64,000 nt of DNA from Candidatus Brocadia sp. WS118 (GCA_007618135.1 PHFX01000002.1:1-64000), one strand, 5' to 3'. Positions 35,164-45,007 are shown, numbered from the stretch's first letter. Notes: generated by a model from the sequence alone, not told the origin. Numbers and translations are program-made.

Positions 35164-36676
35164 AAACCTTGTTCCTATAATAGCCCTTGTTATGCAAGGG
35201 CTATTTTTTTCTGTCAGCGCCTCTGAAGAAACAGGAGCCATCAACCCTTCTCTCAGTATCTGGGAAAAACCACGGTATGAAAAGGCCAGGCTCGCTGTAG
35301 AAAGAGGACACCTCGACCTGGCCATACCGGAATTAAAAAAGATAATCGTGCTTTATCCGGATAACGTGGAAGCCCATGCTTATCTCGGATGGGCATACAG
35401 CCAGAAAGGGCTGATTCCCTGTGCCGTGGAGGAATTTCAGAAGATATTCCAGATAAATCCAGACCTTCGAAACACATCCTTTGACTATCCTATGACAAAA
35501 GATACGCCTGATGCGGTCAGGGAGTTCGTGGCAGAGTTTGAGGATTTTATTGATCTGATAAACGAATTTCCGGGGGCCCATGAAGTGCTGGGCTTCTCTT
35601 ATGTGCAACTGGGAAGGCTGGGAGGCGCCCTCAACGCATATAAAAACGTACTAAAGCTGAGACGTATCGATGGAAAAGAAACCCTTTCTGGGATTGACCA
35701 GGCGATACAGGAATACGAGGATGTATTGCGGTTAAAACCCAATTGTGTGGAAGCCTTTATCAAATTAGCCTGTGCCCATGCAGAGAAAGGGATGCCGGAT
35801 ATATCCATTGCAGATATCCAAAAAGCGGTATCCATCGAACCTGACCGGGTGGATACACGAGTCTACCTGGCATGTTTTTATGCGAAGAAGCGGATGCTGA
35901 ACGAGGCATTACAAGCGTTAGGTGAGGCAAAAAAAATCCGAGAGACCATCCTTGAAAATCTCATTGCGGAAGGCAAACGGTGTCTGGATGATGGAATATT
36001 TAAGAAAGCAATAACCATGGCGCAAGAGGCCTTAAAGATATATCCGGGGAGTAAAAAGGCATATTGGCTCCTGATTACGGCGTATGACAGAAATAGCGAA
36101 CCAGATAAAGCGGCTGAAGTATGCAAAGAGGTTTTATCCAGGTATCCGGATGACATCCCTGCATATACATTCCTTGCGTGGATTTATATCCAGTGTGACT
36201 TGTCCGAGCAGGCAAAAGATACCGTGGAACAAGCAATGCGCATTGAGCCTGAAAACACCGATATCCAAGCATTGGCAGCTTTTCTTTACGCCTCACAAGA
36301 TCAGCTCCAGGAAGCAATAGCGATGTGCAATATGGCTCTGGATACCATGTCAATGAAAAGTGAGATCGCGAATGATTATGGATGGATTCGCGGCAAGATA
36401 CCGTCGATTGAACAAAAATTCCGTGAGGTGATGGATATTATAGAACTAAAACCAGATTACGCGGAAGTCTATCTGTGCTTAGGATGGTTACATGCAAAAA
36501 ACGGGGAACAGGAGAAGGCGATTGCTGCACTGAAGAGGGCCGTTGAATTAACGCCTGGTTCATATACTACCCATCGTTATCTGGGAAACGTGTACGTGCA
36601 AAGCGGGAAAATAAAAGAGGCTCTTGATGAATATGAACAGGCATTACATATCCTCTCAGACACCGCCTTGCAATAA
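35129..36676 (+). CDS. Exported tetratricopeptide repeat protein
   Basis: The best start is TTG at 35129, nine bases after AGGGGGGTG; an in-frame ATG at 35192 lies in the loop of a hairpin and lacks a ribosome site. The N-terminus has basic residues and a hydrophobic stretch ending VSAS, a plausible signal peptide. The remaining 480 residues are TPR units with repeated A-YLGWAYSQKG, A-IKLACAHAEKG and AYTFLAWIYIQ patterns. It probably acts as a scaffold in the periplasm or anammoxosome. The 5' end is built from a repeat element, so the true start is uncertain. Confidence 0.8.
   Translation: MQKKRSLHRNTINLVPIIALVMQGLFFSVSASEETGAINPSLSIWEKPRYEKARLAVERGHLDLAIPELKKIIVLYPDNVEAHAYLGWAYSQKGLIPCAVEEFQKIFQINPDLRNTSFDYPMTKDTPDAVREFVAEFEDFIDLINEFPGAHEVLGFSYVQLGRLGGALNAYKNVLKLRRIDGKETLSGIDQAIQEYEDVLRLKPNCVEAFIKLACAHAEKGMPDISIADIQKAVSIEPDRVDTRVYLACFYAKKRMLNEALQALGEAKKIRETILENLIAEGKRCLDDGIFKKAITMAQEALKIYPGSKKAYWLLITAYDRNSEPDKAAEVCKEVLSRYPDDIPAYTFLAWIYIQCDLSEQAKDTVEQAMRIEPENTDIQALAAFLYASQDQLQEAIAMCNMALDTMSMKSEIANDYGWIRGKIPSIEQKFREVMDIIELKPDYAEVYLCLGWLHAKNGEQEKAIAALKRAVELTPGSYTTHRYLGNVYVQSGKIKEALDEYEQALHILSDTALQ
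35179..35210 (+). terminator. Rho-independent terminator-like hairpin inside the TPR gene start
   Basis: AATAGCCCTTG (35179-35189), loop TTATG and CAAGGGCTATT (35195-35205) are followed by a T run to 35210. It has the form of a strong terminator, probably for amt, yet it falls in the TPR signal-peptide codons. Confidence 0.75.
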
Positions 36677-36822
36677 TGAGCACGGCTAAGCCTCAGACCA
36701 GGAAAAACATCTGTGACCACAGATTTTGCAGATTACACAGATGATTTAAAAAACTCAAAGCGGGTTCAAACTTGCAGATTGAACCAGAAGGTTTGAACCG
36801 TACAATAAGTTTCAAACTAGCA

Positions 36823-36878
36823 CCGGTTATGAAAATTACCAACCGTTTCGGTTCAATCGAGGACGATTGAACCAGCGA
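36823..36878. repeat. CAATCGTCCTCGATTG repeat, long inverted copy
   Basis: This matches the complement of 3959-4022 over about 55 bp. Upstream at 36760-36820 are related GGTTCAAAC/GATTGAACC segments. It fills the gap before the sensor kinase gene. Confidence 0.8.
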
Positions 36879-36962
36879 AAAATCTTAGAAAAGAGCGAGT
36901 CAATGACAGCGTACGTTCCTTTTCACGTAACATGACACTACGGATTTTGGGGTGTACCGCAG

Positions 36963-39677
36963 ATGAATCCTTTTTTATCTCTTAAGAACAGATTGCTTAC
37001 CTTTGCACTTTGTATCTCGCTTATCCCTATTGCGATAACAACAACAGTATACTATTTCCACGCCAAAAATGCCTTACAGCATCGGATCCTTGAGGATTTG
37101 AGCGCAATTGCAGAGTCAAGAAAACAGCACATCCTGTCTTTTCTGGAAAGAATTGAGATACGTACGGCAGACTTCAGCGCCGATGGGTTCATACGAAGGT
37201 GCTTTGAGACGATTCTTCGGAAAGGAAATTTGCAACACGATGCAGTACTCCGCTTAAATAAATACCTTTCAAAGAAAAAGCTGCCGCTCAGCCGTCATCT
37301 TACCGCAATAGCCCTTGTGGATAAAAACGGGAAAGTGGTCTCATCCACCGATGAGAAATTAATCGGCAAGGATTTTCCCGACCATGAGGTATTTCTGCAA
37401 GGGATACAAAAGAGTTACGGTGAGACGTCCATTGGTCAGCAGCATTACCCCCCCGACCCCGATGCAAAGTGCATGTTGGTCTCAGCCCCAATTATTGCAC
37501 CACGCGGGGTTGAAACGCGCGGTGTGATTATCAATGCATATTCCCTTTCAGCCTTGAATGAGATTACAACGAACCGTGTCGGAATGGGAAAGACTGGTGA
37601 AATATATCTGGTGAGTAAAGAGAAATTGCAGCTTACCTGGTCAAGGTTTTCCGATGACGCAATCTCCCCACACGTCATGGATACGGAACCAGTCCGTAAG
37701 TTTGTCGAAGAGGGAAAAGAGATGGTTGGCGCCTACCGGGATTACCGCGGAAGGGCCGTTGTTGGTGCCTCAAAATGTTTGCCTGAATATGGCTGTGTGC
37801 TTTTGGCTGAAATAGACAAGGCAGAGGCCTTTGCGCCCTTAAGGAGGTTTGGTCTTGTCGCATTGTTTTTTGGCATAGCCAGCGCTGTAGCAGTTACCAG
37901 CCTGGGAATTTCTTTTGCAGTTTCAACGTCAAATCCTATCAGGGAGATGAAGGATGCGGCGGAGAGATTTGCAGGCGGAGACTTGGATTATCGGGTAAAG
38001 ACAGCCCGCAGGGATGAGATTGGAGTCCTGGCGGGGAGTTTTAATGCTATGGCTGAGAAACTCAAGGCAGAAATCGCCGGACACAAGTGCACTGAGAAGG
38101 TGTTGAGAGAGTCCGAGCAACGATTCAGAATTATTTTTGACAGGGTAATCGATGGCATATTGATCGCTGATACTGAAACCAAAAGATTCTACACCGGCAA
38201 TACAGCGATTTGCCAGATGCTCGGTCGTTCTGCCGAAGAAATTAAAAATTTAGGAATTGTGGACATTCATCCAAAGAAAGATCTGCCCTTTGTCCTGGAA
38301 CAGTTTGAAAAACAGGCAAAGGGAGAAACGACATTGGCGAATGATATCCCTGTCCAACGAAAGGACGGCACGGTTTTTTATGCCGACATTAACACCTCCC
38401 GGGTAACTTTTGATGGAAAAACATATCTCATGGGCATCTTTCGGGATATCACCGCGCGCAAAAAGATAGAGGACACACTGCGGGTGATCAATGACTCTCT
38501 GGAGCAGCGCATAGCAGAGCGAACGGCGGTGCTGGTAAAGGTAAACAAGGAACTCAAGGTGAAAATCGCAGAGCGGAGGCGGGCTGAAGAAGAGCTTCGC
38601 AAGTTATTTAATGCCGTAGAACAAAGCCCGTGTTCCGTGGTAATCACTGACGTACAAGGCAAAATCGAATACGTAAATCCCAAATTCAGCAGGGTAACGG
38701 GTTATGCGCCTGAAGAAGTAATCGGGCAAAACCCCCGTATCTTAAAATCTGATGAGAAACCATCCGGGGAATATAAGAGGTTATGGGATACTATTACCTC
38801 CGGGGGAGAATGGGAGGGAGAATTTCATAACAGGAGAAAAAACGGCGAGCTTTACTGGGAGTATGCATCCATTTCACCTATCAGAAACCCTGAAGGAGTG
38901 ATTACCCATTTCGTTGCGATTAAAGAAGACATTACCGAGCGCAAGCGAACCGAGGAAGAGTTGAAGATGCAACGCGACCACCTTGAATATCTAACGAACC
39001 GGCTTACTGCGTCCAACAAAGAGCTGGAAGCGTTTTGCTATTCGGTATCGCATGACCTGCGTGCACCGTTGCGGGGCATCGATGGCTTCAGCAAGGCGCT
39101 GCTGGAAGACTACTCTGACCAGTTGGATGCACAGGGTAAAAACTACCTCCAGCGTGTGTGCGCGGCCAGCAAGTACATGGGGCAGCTTATCGACGACCTG
39201 CTGAATCTTTCCCGTATAACCCGCGGAGAAATGAGCTGTAAAAAGGTTGACCTGAGCGCATTGGCGAAGGCAATCGCTTTGGAGCTTCAGGAAACAGAAC
39301 CGGAACGTCAGTCGGAATTTATCATTGCTGAAAAATTAGTCGTCAACGGTTCCCCGAATTTGTTGCAGATAGCGCTTAAGAACTTACTCAGCAATGCATG
39401 GAAGTTTACCCGTAAGCGACCACGGGCGGTCATAGAACTTGGGATGAAACAGCATAACGGAAAACCCGTGTATTTTGTGCGCGACAATGGCGCCGGGTTT
39501 GATATGGCTTACGTCAACAAACTCTTTGGCGCATTTCAGCGCCTGCACCCAAAGACTGATTTTGAGGGCACGGGCATTGGGCTGGCTACCGTTCAGCGCA
39601 TTATCCATCGTCATGGCGGTCAGATTTGGGGTGAAGGTGCAGTAGACCAGGGCGCAACGTTCTTCTTTACGATTTAA
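36963..39677 (+). CDS. Membrane sensor histidine kinase with Cache, HAMP and PAS domains
   Basis: This 904-residue protein has an N-terminal membrane segment (about 12-32), a periplasmic Cache-like sensor (about 35-275), a second membrane segment (FGLVALFFGIASAVAVTSLG), HAMP (MKDAAERFAGGDLDYRV), two PAS domains, a HisKA region with phospho-acceptor His in SVSHDLRAPLRG, and an HATPase with NLLSNAWKFT, VRDNGAGFDM and GTGIGLATVQRI. It lacks a receiver domain. The kinase type resembles bacteriophytochrome kinases. The small response regulator follows after a MITE, and is the likely partner. Confidence 0.92.
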   Translation: MNPFLSLKNRLLTFALCISLIPIAITTTVYYFHAKNALQHRILEDLSAIAESRKQHILSFLERIEIRTADFSADGFIRRCFETILRKGNLQHDAVLRLNKYLSKKKLPLSRHLTAIALVDKNGKVVSSTDEKLIGKDFPDHEVFLQGIQKSYGETSIGQQHYPPDPDAKCMLVSAPIIAPRGVETRGVIINAYSLSALNEITTNRVGMGKTGEIYLVSKEKLQLTWSRFSDDAISPHVMDTEPVRKFVEEGKEMVGAYRDYRGRAVVGASKCLPEYGCVLLAEIDKAEAFAPLRRFGLVALFFGIASAVAVTSLGISFAVSTSNPIREMKDAAERFAGGDLDYRVKTARRDEIGVLAGSFNAMAEKLKAEIAGHKCTEKVLRESEQRFRIIFDRVIDGILIADTETKRFYTGNTAICQMLGRSAEEIKNLGIVDIHPKKDLPFVLEQFEKQAKGETTLANDIPVQRKDGTVFYADINTSRVTFDGKTYLMGIFRDITARKKIEDTLRVINDSLEQRIAERTAVLVKVNKELKVKIAERRRAEEELRKLFNAVEQSPCSVVITDVQGKIEYVNPKFSRVTGYAPEEVIGQNPRILKSDEKPSGEYKRLWDTITSGGEWEGEFHNRRKNGELYWEYASISPIRNPEGVITHFVAIKEDITERKRTEEELKMQRDHLEYLTNRLTASNKELEAFCYSVSHDLRAPLRGIDGFSKALLEDYSDQLDAQGKNYLQRVCAASKYMGQLIDDLLNLSRITRGEMSCKKVDLSALAKAIALELQETEPERQSEFIIAEKLVVNGSPNLLQIALKNLLSNAWKFTRKRPRAVIELGMKQHNGKPVYFVRDNGAGFDMAYVNKLFGAFQRLHPKTDFEGTGIGLATVQRIIHRHGGQIWGEGAVDQGATFFFTI

Positions 39678-39728
39678 GATTGCAAATCGGGAGGTAATGC
39701 TTTAAAATTTTGAGAAGTTTCAATTTTT

Positions 39729-39878
39729 GTAACAATTTAGTTTTTTGAAAAAGTAGGGGCGAAGCATTTGCAATAATTGGCATACAGGCATTCATACCCA
39801 AGCTGGCAAATGCTTCGCCCCTACACTGCACGGCAAACATCGCCATTATTGGAATTTTTCAAAAAACTAAATTGTTAC
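39729..39878. mobile_element. IS66-like MITE, copy 4, perfect inverted ends
   Basis: The 24-bp ends at 39729-39752 (GTAACAATTTAGTTTTTTG...) and 39855-39878 are exact inverted copies. The flanking octamers CAATTTTT and CAGTTTTT differ at one base. Inner arms GTAGGGGCGAAGCATTTGC and GCAAATGCTTCGCCCCTAC form a second hairpin. The element is 150 bp and lies between the kinase and response regulator genes. Confidence 0.88.
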
Positions 39879-39956
39879 CAGTTTTTTTGTTAAACTCAAA
39901 GCTGTTTCATCCTTGCGGATTGAATCATGTCCTGATATGGTAAAAGGGGTGTAATT

Positions 39957-40439
39957 GTGGCAAGTCAACAATCGATAACCTCACAGGTGCAATCCAACGT
40001 CGTCTTGATTGTGGAAGACAATCAAGACGACGTTGAGCTGACCCTGCGTGCATTTAAGAAATACCATATTATGAACGAGGTGGTAATAGCAAGTGATGGA
40101 GTTGAAGCGCTGGATTATCTCTTTGGTAAAGGCAAGTATGCCGGCAGAGACATTGGTAAATTGCCGGAGGTTGTATTGCTGGATTTGAAACTGCCAAAGG
40201 TGAATGGTCTGGAAGTTTTGCAACGACTGCGTGCAGATGAGCGAACAAAACACCTTCCGGTGGTTATTCTCACGTCCTCAAGCGAGGAAAGGGATGTGGT
40301 TGATGGTTATAAGTTCGGCGCTAATAGTTATGTTCAAAAACCGGTGGATTTTACCCAATTCTCCGAGGCGGTGGGTCAATTGGGGGTTTATTGGCTTCTT
40401 CTGAACAAACCTCCGGGCGTCAGGGAAGGGATTAAATGA
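39957..40439 (+). CDS. Single-domain response regulator, Rcp1-like
   Basis: The start is GTG at 39957 with AAGGGGTG upstream. The 160-residue receiver has the acidic pocket VEDNQDD, the phospho-Asp in VVLLDLKLPKVNG, the Thr/Ser in VILTSSSEERD and Lys in YVQKPVD. Rcp1-like regulators pair with bacteriophytochrome-type kinases such as the one upstream. It has no output domain. It overlaps the next gene by ATGA, so the phosphorelay likely feeds that GGDEF/EAL protein. Confidence 0.92.
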   Translation: MASQQSITSQVQSNVVLIVEDNQDDVELTLRAFKKYHIMNEVVIASDGVEALDYLFGKGKYAGRDIGKLPEVVLLDLKLPKVNGLEVLQRLRADERTKHLPVVILTSSSEERDVVDGYKFGANSYVQKPVDFTQFSEAVGQLGVYWLLLNKPPGVREGIK

Positions 40440-43030
40440 AAAAACCACTTCGCGTATTGGTTGTGGATGATTCGGCGGACGACGGTGAATTGATGCTTCG
40501 TGAACTGCTACGCGAAGGCTACGAGCCGGTATTTGAGCGGGTCGAAACAGCCTCAGCCATGAAGATGATGCTTGAAAAACGGGAGTGGGACATCGTTCTG
40601 GCAGACCATTCCATGCCGTTCTTTAGCGCAATCGGGGCACTGACGGAATTGCAGCTCAGCGGACAGGACATTCCGTTTGTTATCGTTTCCGGCTCTATAG
40701 GAGAGGAACTTGCAGTTTCTGCTATGAAAGCCGGCGCTCATGATTATATCATGAAGGACAATTTGGCGCGGCTGGTTCCGGCTATTGAGCGGGAATTGGC
40801 CGAGGCGGAAGAACGGCGGAAGCGGAAGCGGGCAGAGGTTGCGCTGCAGAAAAGCGAAGCTAGTCTTGCCAATGCGCAGCGAATCGCACACATGGGAAAT
40901 TGGGACTGGGATATCGTTAAAAATGAATTGCGCTGGTCTGATGAGATCTATCGTATCTTTGGCTTGGTTCCGCAATCGCTTTGTCCAACGTATGAGGTCT
41001 TCCTTGATTTCGTTCATGCCAAAGACAGGGAATTGGTAAAAAATTCTGTTCATAAGGCATTATATGAGAGAAAGCCTTACCGTATTGACTATCGTATCGT
41101 TTTGCCAGATGGTTCAGAGCGCATGGTCTACGCAGAGGGTGCGGTTGTTTTTGACAATAATGGCCAGGCGGTTCAGATGAATGGAACCGTCCAGGACATT
41201 ACCGAGCGCAGGCAGTTGGAGAAAGAACTGAGGATACTCAACGAATCTTTAGAACAACGCGTGGCAGAACGCACGGTAAGGCTAAAGCAGGTGAACAAGA
41301 AACTAAAGAAAGAAATCGAAACGCGCAGGCGGATAGAAAATGCACTGTATGATAGTGAAGAACAATACCGGCTCTTGTTTGAAAGCAACCCTCATCCGAT
41401 GTGGGTGTACGATCTTGAAACGCTCAGGTTTTTTGCTGTCAACAACGCAGCTATTCACCACTATGGTTATTCCCGTGAAGAATTTCTTGCAATGACGATT
41501 AAGGATATTCGTCCTTTTGATGATGTCCCCGCTCTTCTTGATAGTGTATCAAAGGTTACCACAGGATTCGGCGTCGCAGGTATTTGGCGGCACCGGAAAA
41601 AGGATGGAAGCATCATCTACGTTGAAATAAGCTCACATACCATAACCTTTGCAGGAAGACATGCTGAGGTTGTGCTGGCGAACGATGTCACCGAGCGTAA
41701 GTGGATGGAGGAAAAAATTAAGCATCTGGCCTTTCATGACAACCTTACCTCCCTTCCCAACCGCATATTGTTTAATGATCGTCTAACCCTGGCCTTAGCC
41801 CGCGCACACCGCATGAATGAGATGCTTGCTGTGCTGTTCGTCGACCTGGACAGATTCAAGGCCATCAACGATGCGCTGGGGCATACGATGGGAGACCAGT
41901 TGCTGCGTGAGGTCGCCGACCGGTTGAAAAGCTGTGTGCGTGATGAAGACACGGTGTCCCGCTTCGCCGGCGATGAATTTACGATATTAGTCTTAGGAAT
42001 TACGCAAACGGACCACGTAGCCACTATTGCGGGTAAAATCCTGGATGCATTCAAACGGACATGGATCATCAGTAATCACGAACTGTATATTACGGCGAGC
42101 ATTGGTATTGCCCTCTATCCTAACCATGGTGATAGCGCGGAAACCCTGCTGAGGAATGCAGATGCTGCCATGTACTACGCCAAGGAACAGGGAAGGAACA
42201 ACTACCAATTCTACACTGCAGCCATGCACGCCAAATCTTTTGAAAAGATGCTGCTGGAAAACAATATTCGCCGCGCTCTGGAACGTGAGGAATTTGCGGT
42301 TTACTACCAACCGCTCGTGAATATCAGCACCGGACGGGTCGTCGGTATGGAAGCGCTGGTGCGTTGGAGTCATCCCGAAAGGGGACTAATCCTCCCCGAG
42401 GAATTCCTCGCCCTGTCGGAAAATACCCGGTTAATCGTCTTCATCGATGAATTAGTGCTGCATACCGTTTGTGCACAATGCAAGACATGGCAGAATGACG
42501 GGCATCAACCCCTGTCTGTAGCAGTAAATATTTCAGCGCACACGTTCCAGCAGCCCACTCTCGTGGAAATAGTCATGTCGGTGTTACAAAAGACCGGTCT
42601 GGATCCGCAATTTCTGGGACTGGAAATCACCGAGGGCATTGCAATGCAAGACATAGAAACAACGATCGATAAGCTGAGACAATTAAGTTCTCTTGGCATC
42701 CAAATTTCTATTGATGATTTTGGCACAGGCTTTTCCTCTCTGTATTATCTCAAAAAATTTCCCATTCATAAGCTAAAAATCAGCCAGCATTTCGTGAATG
42801 GTATCGCAACTGACCAGAACGACAAAATAATCGTGTCGTCAGTTATTGCCCTGGCGCAAAGTCTTAAATTCAAAGTTGTTGCCGAAGGAGTTGAGAATGA
42901 GGAACAGCTTATATTCTTAAAACAGCGCCAATGTGACGAGATGCAGGGATATCTATTCTGCAAACCACTGCCCGCTGAGGCGTTTAGGAAAATGTCGGTG
43001 CTTGCGGATCCTTTGTGTGATGTGTCGTAA
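40436..43030 (+). CDS. Receiver-PAS-PAS-GGDEF-EAL cyclic-di-GMP protein
   Basis: This 864-residue protein begins with a receiver (VLVVDDSADDGE, about 1-125), then two PAS/PAC regions, a coiled linker (ERTVRLKQVNKKLKKEIE), GGDEF and EAL. The diguanylate cyclase signature reads FAGDEF, an AGDEF variant. The EAL domain keeps GMEALVRW and DDFGTGFSSLYYLKKF, but the usual LKID reads LKIS. It may make or degrade cyclic-di-GMP. It is translationally coupled to the response regulator by a 4-bp overlap. Confidence 0.9.
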   Translation: MKKPLRVLVVDDSADDGELMLRELLREGYEPVFERVETASAMKMMLEKREWDIVLADHSMPFFSAIGALTELQLSGQDIPFVIVSGSIGEELAVSAMKAGAHDYIMKDNLARLVPAIERELAEAEERRKRKRAEVALQKSEASLANAQRIAHMGNWDWDIVKNELRWSDEIYRIFGLVPQSLCPTYEVFLDFVHAKDRELVKNSVHKALYERKPYRIDYRIVLPDGSERMVYAEGAVVFDNNGQAVQMNGTVQDITERRQLEKELRILNESLEQRVAERTVRLKQVNKKLKKEIETRRRIENALYDSEEQYRLLFESNPHPMWVYDLETLRFFAVNNAAIHHYGYSREEFLAMTIKDIRPFDDVPALLDSVSKVTTGFGVAGIWRHRKKDGSIIYVEISSHTITFAGRHAEVVLANDVTERKWMEEKIKHLAFHDNLTSLPNRILFNDRLTLALARAHRMNEMLAVLFVDLDRFKAINDALGHTMGDQLLREVADRLKSCVRDEDTVSRFAGDEFTILVLGITQTDHVATIAGKILDAFKRTWIISNHELYITASIGIALYPNHGDSAETLLRNADAAMYYAKEQGRNNYQFYTAAMHAKSFEKMLLENNIRRALEREEFAVYYQPLVNISTGRVVGMEALVRWSHPERGLILPEEFLALSENTRLIVFIDELVLHTVCAQCKTWQNDGHQPLSVAVNISAHTFQQPTLVEIVMSVLQKTGLDPQFLGLEITEGIAMQDIETTIDKLRQLSSLGIQISIDDFGTGFSSLYYLKKFPIHKLKISQHFVNGIATDQNDKIIVSSVIALAQSLKFKVVAEGVENEEQLIFLKQRQCDEMQGYLFCKPLPAEAFRKMSVLADPLCDVS

Positions 43031-43059
43031 CGGAAAATTACCGGTGCTCCTCCTGCTGT

Positions 43060-43971
43060 TTAGGCCCGTGGGTGATATTGACGGTGAATGGCCTTGAGGT
43101 GGTGCTTGCCAACGTGGGTATAGATTTGAGTGGTTGAGACATTGACATGTCCCAGCATTTCCTGTACGGCACGCAGGTCGGCGCCGTTTTCCAGCAGGTG
43201 CGTAGCAAACGAGTGCCTTAGCTTGTGGGGGGATATCTTGCCATGAATACCTGCTTTTAGGGCACAGTTCTTCACGACAACCCATATATTCTCTCTCCTG
43301 AGCGGTTTCCCCGCCTTTGAAAGAAATAGATAGGTGCTATCCCCGCTGTTCTTTATTTTAGGCCTGGCACATTTCAGATAGTTCTGAATCGACTCGATTG
43401 CCTTTGTGCCAAGGGGTACAATGCGTTCCTTTGAGCCTTTGCCCCTGCACTTCACATAACGGTATTCAAGGTTAACCCAGTCCGTCTGGATTGCAACGAC
43501 CTCTGACACCCGCGCACCGGTAGCATACATAAGCTCAAGAATGGCCTTATTTCTTACCCCTAATTTCATGCTGGTATTGGGGATTGAAAGGAGGTCATCA
43601 ATCTTGTGAACGGAAATGACTTCCGGCAGTCTCTTCCAGAGCTTTGGTGAGTCAATTACGGTAAACGGGTTTGACTGGAGTTTTCCCTCCGAGAGGAGGA
43701 ATTTGTATAACATACGGATGGCTACTATGGTGCGGGTGATGGAGTTTATGGAAAGGCCGCGTTTTTTTTCGGAAATGATGAAGCTCGTAATCGTATCGGG
43801 ACGGACACTGTCAAAGTCCGATATGTCTTTCGATATCAGGAAGGTGGTAAATATCTGCAGGTCGCGGCTGTAACTGAGAATGGTATTCCGGGACAAACCG
43901 CACTCAACGAGGAGGTAGTTTATAAATGACTCGACAAATTCGTCCAATGTGTTAATTTTTGATTCATTCAT
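43060..43971 (-). CDS. Tyrosine recombinase, XerC/XerD type
   Basis: This 303-residue protein has the SAM-like N-terminal DNA-binding domain and the catalytic set: Arg in ATGARVSE, Lys in GKGSKERIVP, HKLRHSFATH, the second His/Trp position in EMLGHVNVSTTQ and nucleophile Tyr in QIYTHV. Length matches XerC/XerD, so it may resolve chromosome dimers. It stands next to a degraded restriction/toxin region, but no phage or integron genes are attached. It is convergent with the GGDEF/EAL gene. Confidence 0.92.
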   Translation of the reverse strand: MNESKINTLDEFVESFINYLLVECGLSRNTILSYSRDLQIFTTFLISKDISDFDSVRPDTITSFIISEKKRGLSINSITRTIVAIRMLYKFLLSEGKLQSNPFTVIDSPKLWKRLPEVISVHKIDDLLSIPNTSMKLGVRNKAILELMYATGARVSEVVAIQTDWVNLEYRYVKCRGKGSKERIVPLGTKAIESIQNYLKCARPKIKNSGDSTYLFLSKAGKPLRRENIWVVVKNCALKAGIHGKISPHKLRHSFATHLLENGADLRAVQEMLGHVNVSTTQIYTHVGKHHLKAIHRQYHPRA

Positions 43972-44005
43972 TGTTAACGTTTTCTGTTGATATATATGTG
44001 TTTTT

Positions 44006-44160
44006 GTAACAATTTAGTTTTTTGAAAAATTCCAATAATGGCGATGTTTGCCGCGCAGCGCAGTGTAGGAGCGAAGCATTTGCTATAATTGTCATACATG
44101 CGTTCATACCCAAACCGGCAAATGCTTCGCCCCTACTTTTTCAAAAGCCTAAATTGTTAC
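44006..44160. mobile_element. IS66-like MITE, copy 5
   Basis: Ends at 44006-44029 (GTAACAATTTAG...) and 44137-44160 (...CCTAAATTGTTAC). The flanking octamers GTGTTTTT and GAGTGTTT agree at 6 of 8 bases. The inner GTAGGAGCGAAGC arm has one change from the consensus. It is 155 bp long, just upstream of the Xer gene. Confidence 0.85.
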
Positions 44161-44186
44161 GAGTGTTTAATTCCTTAAAACATACA

Positions 44187-44830
44187 TCACCTCATTAACT
44201 TCTTCAATGTATCGTATTCCTTTCCTTCCTCAACAAGATAAAACTCTGCTTCCTCATTAATCGTCTCAAAAGGTAATTTCCTCTGGTGGTATGTACAAAG
44301 CTTCTTTTTTCTTCGCTGTTCTGTCATCAGTTCTAACACCGACTTCTTATATTGTGTGTCCGGATTTCCAGATAAATGCTCGCCCTTGCTCTCGATTACA
44401 TAAAGGATTTCAAATCCGTCTTTCCCTTTCTTTTTGGCGGCAACAAAGTCAGGTCTGATTTTATGCTCCTTCCAACCCTGAATTTCATACCATCCCTTGC
44501 CCTTACTCGCCTTATTTCTGAACCACCACAATATTTTTGATTGATTGTCCAATATCTGCCCCACCTTGTTCTCAAGGTTGTTCATAGTTTCCAATTCCAC
44601 GTCCTCAAACAGATAATATTGAAACCTATTAGGCAGACGCGAAACTGTTATCGTATCGGTTTCGGGAACTCTATACCCTATGGTTTCGTCATCCGAAACA
44701 GCAAGCAGGAGTTTTTTATTCTCAAGGTAGTCGAGAAAAATCCGTTCCTCCTGCCTTGCTTTTTCTTCCGTCAGATGTTTTACAATCAAAGAGACAATGA
44801 AGCTGAAATGTTCCTGAAGATTTTTCCTTC
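44187..44830 (-). pseudogene. C-terminal fragment of a type III restriction enzyme (Res)
   Basis: The open frame without a proper start (a TTG lies at 44789) encodes about 200 residues. WWFRNKASKGKGWYEIQGW, KIRPDFVAAKK and YVIESKGEHL give the PD-(D/E)xK endonuclease domain of type III Res subunits. The frame continues upstream to about 44830 as NLQEHFSFIVSLIVKHL, still Res-like, beneath the end of the PIN gene. The helicase part, normally some 700 residues, is missing. It is a remnant. Confidence 0.8.
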
Positions 44831-45007
44831 CGATTCTTTCTCACTTAAACCACTCCGCTTGGAAATGATTTTTCGGTGCTTTTCGTATTCTTCCAATGCG
44901 TATTCAGGCAGGAGAAACTCTATATCTGCAAATAGCAGAATTTCCCTTGTTGCAGAATCTTTAAGAATCGCTGAAATAAGGATGCTGGTATCTATTACTA
45001 ATCTCAT
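44786..45007 (-). pseudogene. PIN-domain toxin, C-terminally truncated (VapC-like)
   Basis: The start MRLVIDTSILISAIL carries the first PIN acidic residue (Asp5), and ADIEFLLPEYALEEYEKHRK fits the family. After about SEKES the frame runs into the Res fragment in another frame and stops, so the later acidic residues of the RNase site are lost. It overlaps the antitoxin stop by one base. I expect it to be inactive. Confidence 0.72.

Noticed and set aside
43060-43971. Possible integron or phage integrase
   Set aside because: Length and motifs fit housekeeping XerC/XerD; no attachment site, cassette array or phage genes are nearby.
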